Positions 61,330 through 64,000 of a stretch of 64,000 nt of DNA are shown piece after piece. Each line of letters begins with the position of its first letter. The stretch's first letter is position 1. A model generated the notes under the pieces. The model searched no databases, was not told the DNA's origin, and was given only the letters and a program-made list of their open reading frames with translations. The DNA is from Ligula intestinalis. Lineage: Eukaryota > Platyhelminthes > Cestoda > Diphyllobothriidea > Diphyllobothriidae. The translations under genes and the position numbers were made by a program. The stretch is taken from NCBI GenBank assembly GCA_036362985.1, contig JAYGXS010000004.1, positions 16,488,614-16,552,613 of the forward strand, written 5' to 3'.

Positions 61330-62030
61330 TTAGCCATTGCGATCACCTCAGTGCCATCCCAATTGAAGCGGTGATCACACACAAGGGAGTGTGCAAATAC
61401 GAGTGATATAGGGTCCGCCGGCGAACGGCTAACTTAAGTTCCTTGACGCGAATCTCGAGACGTCGGCCCATGTGGCCAATATAAACACAAAGACAGCCGG
61501 CGCATGGTATGCGGTAAATAACGTTACATAGTTGTTCTACAGGTAGGGGGTCTTTTACTCAACATAGGGTTGTGCGCAGTGATGATGCGGGCTTGTGGGT
61601 GAAGAAGATGCCGAAACGACTTAGTTGTCGAGTGATGGTTTCAGATATTCTTTTTATGTAAAGTACAGAATAAAACTTCTGTGGCACTATATCTCCATTT
61701 GGAGGGAGGTTTTATGTTTGACCCTGAAGTCTAAGTCAATCTTGGACAAAACTTGTCGTATATCCGTTGGCCCGGAAGAATTTGTACAAATACCCTAGTT
61801 CTCTCTTGAGTAAGCCATCATTACTGTAATGGCGGTAGGCCCGTTTGAAAAGAGTATGAACACAGCTTTTATATGCCGCAGGGTGGTTACATCCATATTT
61901 AAGGATGATTTCTGCACTGGAGTCCTTTCGTTAGACGCTTGTTGCGAGGTCGTCATCCGTGAGTCTTTGTATTCTCACATCCAGGAATAGGAGGGTATCT
62001 TCTCTAGTTTCATTCACATATGTTTAATGG
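61330..62030 (-). pseudogene. Penelope-like element: RT C-terminus plus GIY-YIG endonuclease
   Basis: The minus strand read from 62,030 down gives LFLDVRIQRLTDDDLATSV, a stop, then CNHPAAYKSCVHTLFKRAYR, then NGYTTSFVQD. Next come SVLYIKRISETITRQLSRFG, IFFTHKPASSLRTTL, and VEQLCNVIYRIPCAGCLCVY followed by IGHMGRRLEIRVKELK. This is the order of conserved blocks in Penelope-like RT (HP..hK..V..TLf.RA, NGYP, Y..g.SE...R.L...gI....KP) followed by the GIY-YIG nuclease (VYrIpC..C...YIG.tGR.L..R..EhK). At least three in-frame stops make it a pseudogene. The 5' side meets the 3' end of the LINE at about 62,060. Confidence 0.85.
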
Positions 62031-62332
62031 ATAACAAGCACAAGGTTATTTCTTCCTTCACAGTATCAGTATCAGTTTATTGAGGGAAAGATAGGCGAAT
62101 GCCTTTGAACTGCCTGTTTGTAACAGGATGATAGGAAATAAGTTGATACAAAGAAAAATTTAAAATGTACGACAGTTACATGTTCCGGGAAGACAATATT
62201 CACAAAAATATGACAGAAAAATATATGAATACTTGCAAATCGAGATTCGTATAATTTGATGCAGTGTATGTGATCAGCAATGTGATTCATTGTAAAGTGA
62301 TTCATTGTAATCTGATGAAGGAGTTTTTACCT

Positions 62333-63244
62333 TCATTGCGTTTGCGCTTGATACATGTCCAGTCTTCTCTTAAATGCATTGACACAAGTTGAGAGGACAA
62401 CCTCTTTTGGAAGAGCGTTCCACGCTGAAACTACTCTGTTGGTAACGAAAAGTTTTCTTCCGTTTATCCTTGCTTTGCCCGGGCGTAGTTTAAGGGAATG
62501 CCCGCGCAAATTTGGCGTGTTAGCCTGGGCAAAGAAATCACCAGGAACGAAACAACAATGCAGGTTATTCATAATACGGAAGATTAATATGAGGTCTCCT
62601 CGGAGTTTTCTGTAGGAAAGGGGAAATAGGTCGAAAATGGACAGTCTGCTTTCATAAGGCAATGTTCCTAGAGCTTTGACCATCTTTGTCGCTCGCCTCT
62701 GGACCTTCTCTAAGACAGTACAATCTTTGTCAGTCCATGGCCTCCATGCCTGTATAGCAAACTCCAGGTGCGGCCGAATAAAGCTTCCAAAGATTTTGCA
62801 AAAACTGTCTTTTTCAAACCCCATAAAGGATCGTTTAATCAGCTGTAACATAGATCTGGCCGACTTCGCCGCCTTCGTACGGTTCAGCGTTGGTTTGAGT
62901 GAAGAAATTATCCACACACCCAAGTCCTTCTGACTCTCAACTTGTTGCAGCGGAGTACCATTTAAAGAATAGACTTTCTTGCAGGATGCTCTACAACTGC
63001 CGATTTGAAGAAAATTACATTTACTTACATTGAAAGGCATTAGCCAAAGCTTTGAACAGCCCTCCAATATGTTCAAGTTAGCTTGTAGATGGTTTTCGTC
63101 TGTCGTACTTTGGAAAACTTTCCATAATTTGATGTCATCGGCGAACAAGGTGACTTTACAGCCTAGATCCTTGACACAGTCGTTGCCGAAAACGAGTAAC
63201 AATACGGGACCTAAAACTGAGCCCTGTGGGACGCCACTCACCAC
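62333..63244 (-). pseudogene. LINE reverse transcriptase, C-terminal part
   Basis: The frame of 303 codons begins at motif B (SGVPQGSVLGPVLL) and has motif C as FADD (residues 34-37, in KVTLFADDIKLW). The SLNGTPLQQVESQKDLGVWI block and the thumb and C-terminal region follow (RSFMGFEKDSFCKIFGSFIR, PYESRLSIFDLFPLSYRKLR). It ends naturally at FKRRLDMYQAQTQ. Only the join to the upstream piece is broken by a frameshift near 63,240. Motif A lies in that upstream piece. Confidence 0.85.
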
Positions 63245-63554
63245 AGGTAAGCCCGAGGACTGCTAGCGACCAACTTGGACTCTTTTTGATTGTCCTGTTA
63301 AAAAAGTGTTGGATCCATAGGAGGAGGTTCCCGCGAACGCCTGCGCTGCGCAGCTTAAGCAGCAGGCGGTGATAAGGGATGGTATCGAACGCCTTTTTGA
63401 AGTCATTGTAGATTGCATGCACCGTTTTGCCCTCGTCACGTGCTTTGGTCCAGCTATCAAGTGAGAATAGTAGATTGGTAAGACAGGACCTACCACTGCG
63501 AAAACCGTGTTGGGCATCGGAAAGGAGGTGATTCTGCTCGAGGAACTGCATCAA
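63156..63554 (-). pseudogene. LINE reverse transcriptase, middle part
   Basis: It reads MMQFLEQNHLLSDAQHGFRS, then GRSCLTNLLFSLDSWTKARD, and VHAIYNDFKKAFDTIPYHRL. This is RT motif A with an Asn-Asp where Ile/Val-Asp is usual (YNDFKKAF), so the catalytic Asp remains. The frame is lost after HFFNRTIKKS, where motif B is taken up by 62,333-63,244. Confidence 0.8.
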
Positions 63555-63561
63555 CGCCTTC

Positions 63562-63810
63562 TTAATGATTTTCTTCCATGGTTTTGCAACAAATGGACTT
63601 AAGGCTCACCTGCCTGTAGTTATTTGCGGACGCTCGGCTTCCACTCTTGAAAAGTGGGATGATCGTCGCTGTCTTCCAATCAGATGGAAGGCAGCCCGTA
63701 ACAAATGACGCCTGGAAGATTAAGGCTAGCGGCTTGGCCATTTCAGAAGTTTGCTCCTTCAACAGCTTGGCCGGGATTGCATCGGGGCCTGGAGAGGTCG
63801 ATTCTTTCAA
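63562..63810 (-). pseudogene. LINE reverse transcriptase, N-terminal part
   Basis: It reads STSPGPDAIPAKLLKEQTSE, then LPSDWKTATIIPLFKSGSRA and NNYRQVSLKSICCKTMEE. These are the fingers region of LINE RT (SPGPDgIp..lLK, LP.dWk.a.iiPlfKsG, NYRpvSLtsi.cK.mE). The frame shifts near 63,560 before the middle part. Confidence 0.8.
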
Positions 63811-64000
63811 ATTATAAGCTGATTCTTAACTAAATCTTCGGTGAAGAGGACTGTATCAATAGATGGGATCGAATTGTCTACATAAGTGTGGGATAGAAAA
63901 CCGGGTTCAGTCATCTCGACGGACCGGAAGAACTGAGAGAGATGGTCAGCTTTATCCTAGTCCTCTGAAATTTCGACACCTTCGGCAGTTCGCAGTAGGG

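Larger units (their letters stand above)
62060..64000 (-). mobile_element. CR1/Jockey-group LINE, 3' part, runs off the window
   Basis: The minus strand carries the RT of a non-LTR element in three neighbouring frames and a short 3' untranslated tail. The tail ends in CAATAAACTGATACTGATAC followed by TGTG, that is, a short (GATACT)n repeat instead of poly-A, as CR1-type LINEs have. Related sequence (RTAEGVEISED) reaches the window edge, so the endonuclease and ORF1 should lie beyond 64,000. It differs clearly in sequence from the LINE at 17.7-21.6 kb, so two families are present. Confidence 0.85.

Overview
This window reads as repeat-rich nuclear DNA of a flatworm. The best guess is a large-genome tapeworm of the Diphyllobothriidea type, though a trematode cannot be excluded. 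The reasons are: a host gene split by introns that are either tiny (38-63 bases, about the flatworm minimum) or very long (1.2-15.4 kb); decayed CR1/Jockey-group LINEs; several Penelope-like elements with GIY-YIG endonuclease ends; and many tRNA-derived SINEs. Nothing bacterial is present. There are no operons, ribosome binding sites, CRISPR arrays or functional tRNA/rRNA genes. Most open frames in the window are chance or transposon remnants.

The one host gene recognised is nibrin (NBN/NBS1), the FHA-BRCT-BRCT subunit of the MRE11-RAD50-NBS1 DNA-break complex. It lies on the + strand from about 23,993 to 58,785. Splice sites read by eye give 13 coding exons whose phases agree at every junction and sum to about 810 codons, close to the 754 of human nibrin. 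Exons 2-6 (FHA and both BRCTs) are certain by family motifs. Exons 7-10 are supported by phase and open frame only. Exon 11 carries a candidate MRE11-binding motif (FKRFRK), and exons 12-13 end the protein.

Layout: 1-5.6 kb, unclassified repeats including two short tandem arrays. 5.65-6.09 kb, a solo LTR with TG..CA ends, a 4-bp target duplication and a TATA box. 6.1-11.2 kb, sparse repeat fragments. 11.6-15.06 kb, three copies of an unclassified repeat of about 740 bp (two direct, one inverted). 15.1-16.1 kb, a Penelope-like remnant. 17.7-21.6 kb, an almost full-length but mutated CR1-like LINE. 23.5-23.95 kb, a foldback element with perfect 88-bp arms just before the putative nibrin start. 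24.0-58.8 kb, nibrin, with introns holding a pogo/Tigger-like MITE, a 0.7-kb tandem duplication, Penelope fragments with a palindrome, SINEs, an inverted repeat with arms of about 850 bp, and a 10-N gap. 58.9-64.0 kb, two Penelope-like fragments, tandem SINEs and a minus-strand LINE running off the window.

The most interesting cross-cutting signal is a recurrent CTGANGA-hairpin-(C)GAAAC motif. It occurs about a dozen times and sits at or beside the 3' ends of Penelope-like GIY-YIG frames. It looks like the catalytic core of hammerhead ribozymes, which are known from this retroelement class, but stem III is not evident and activity is unproven. All repeat boundaries were read by eye and are approximate.
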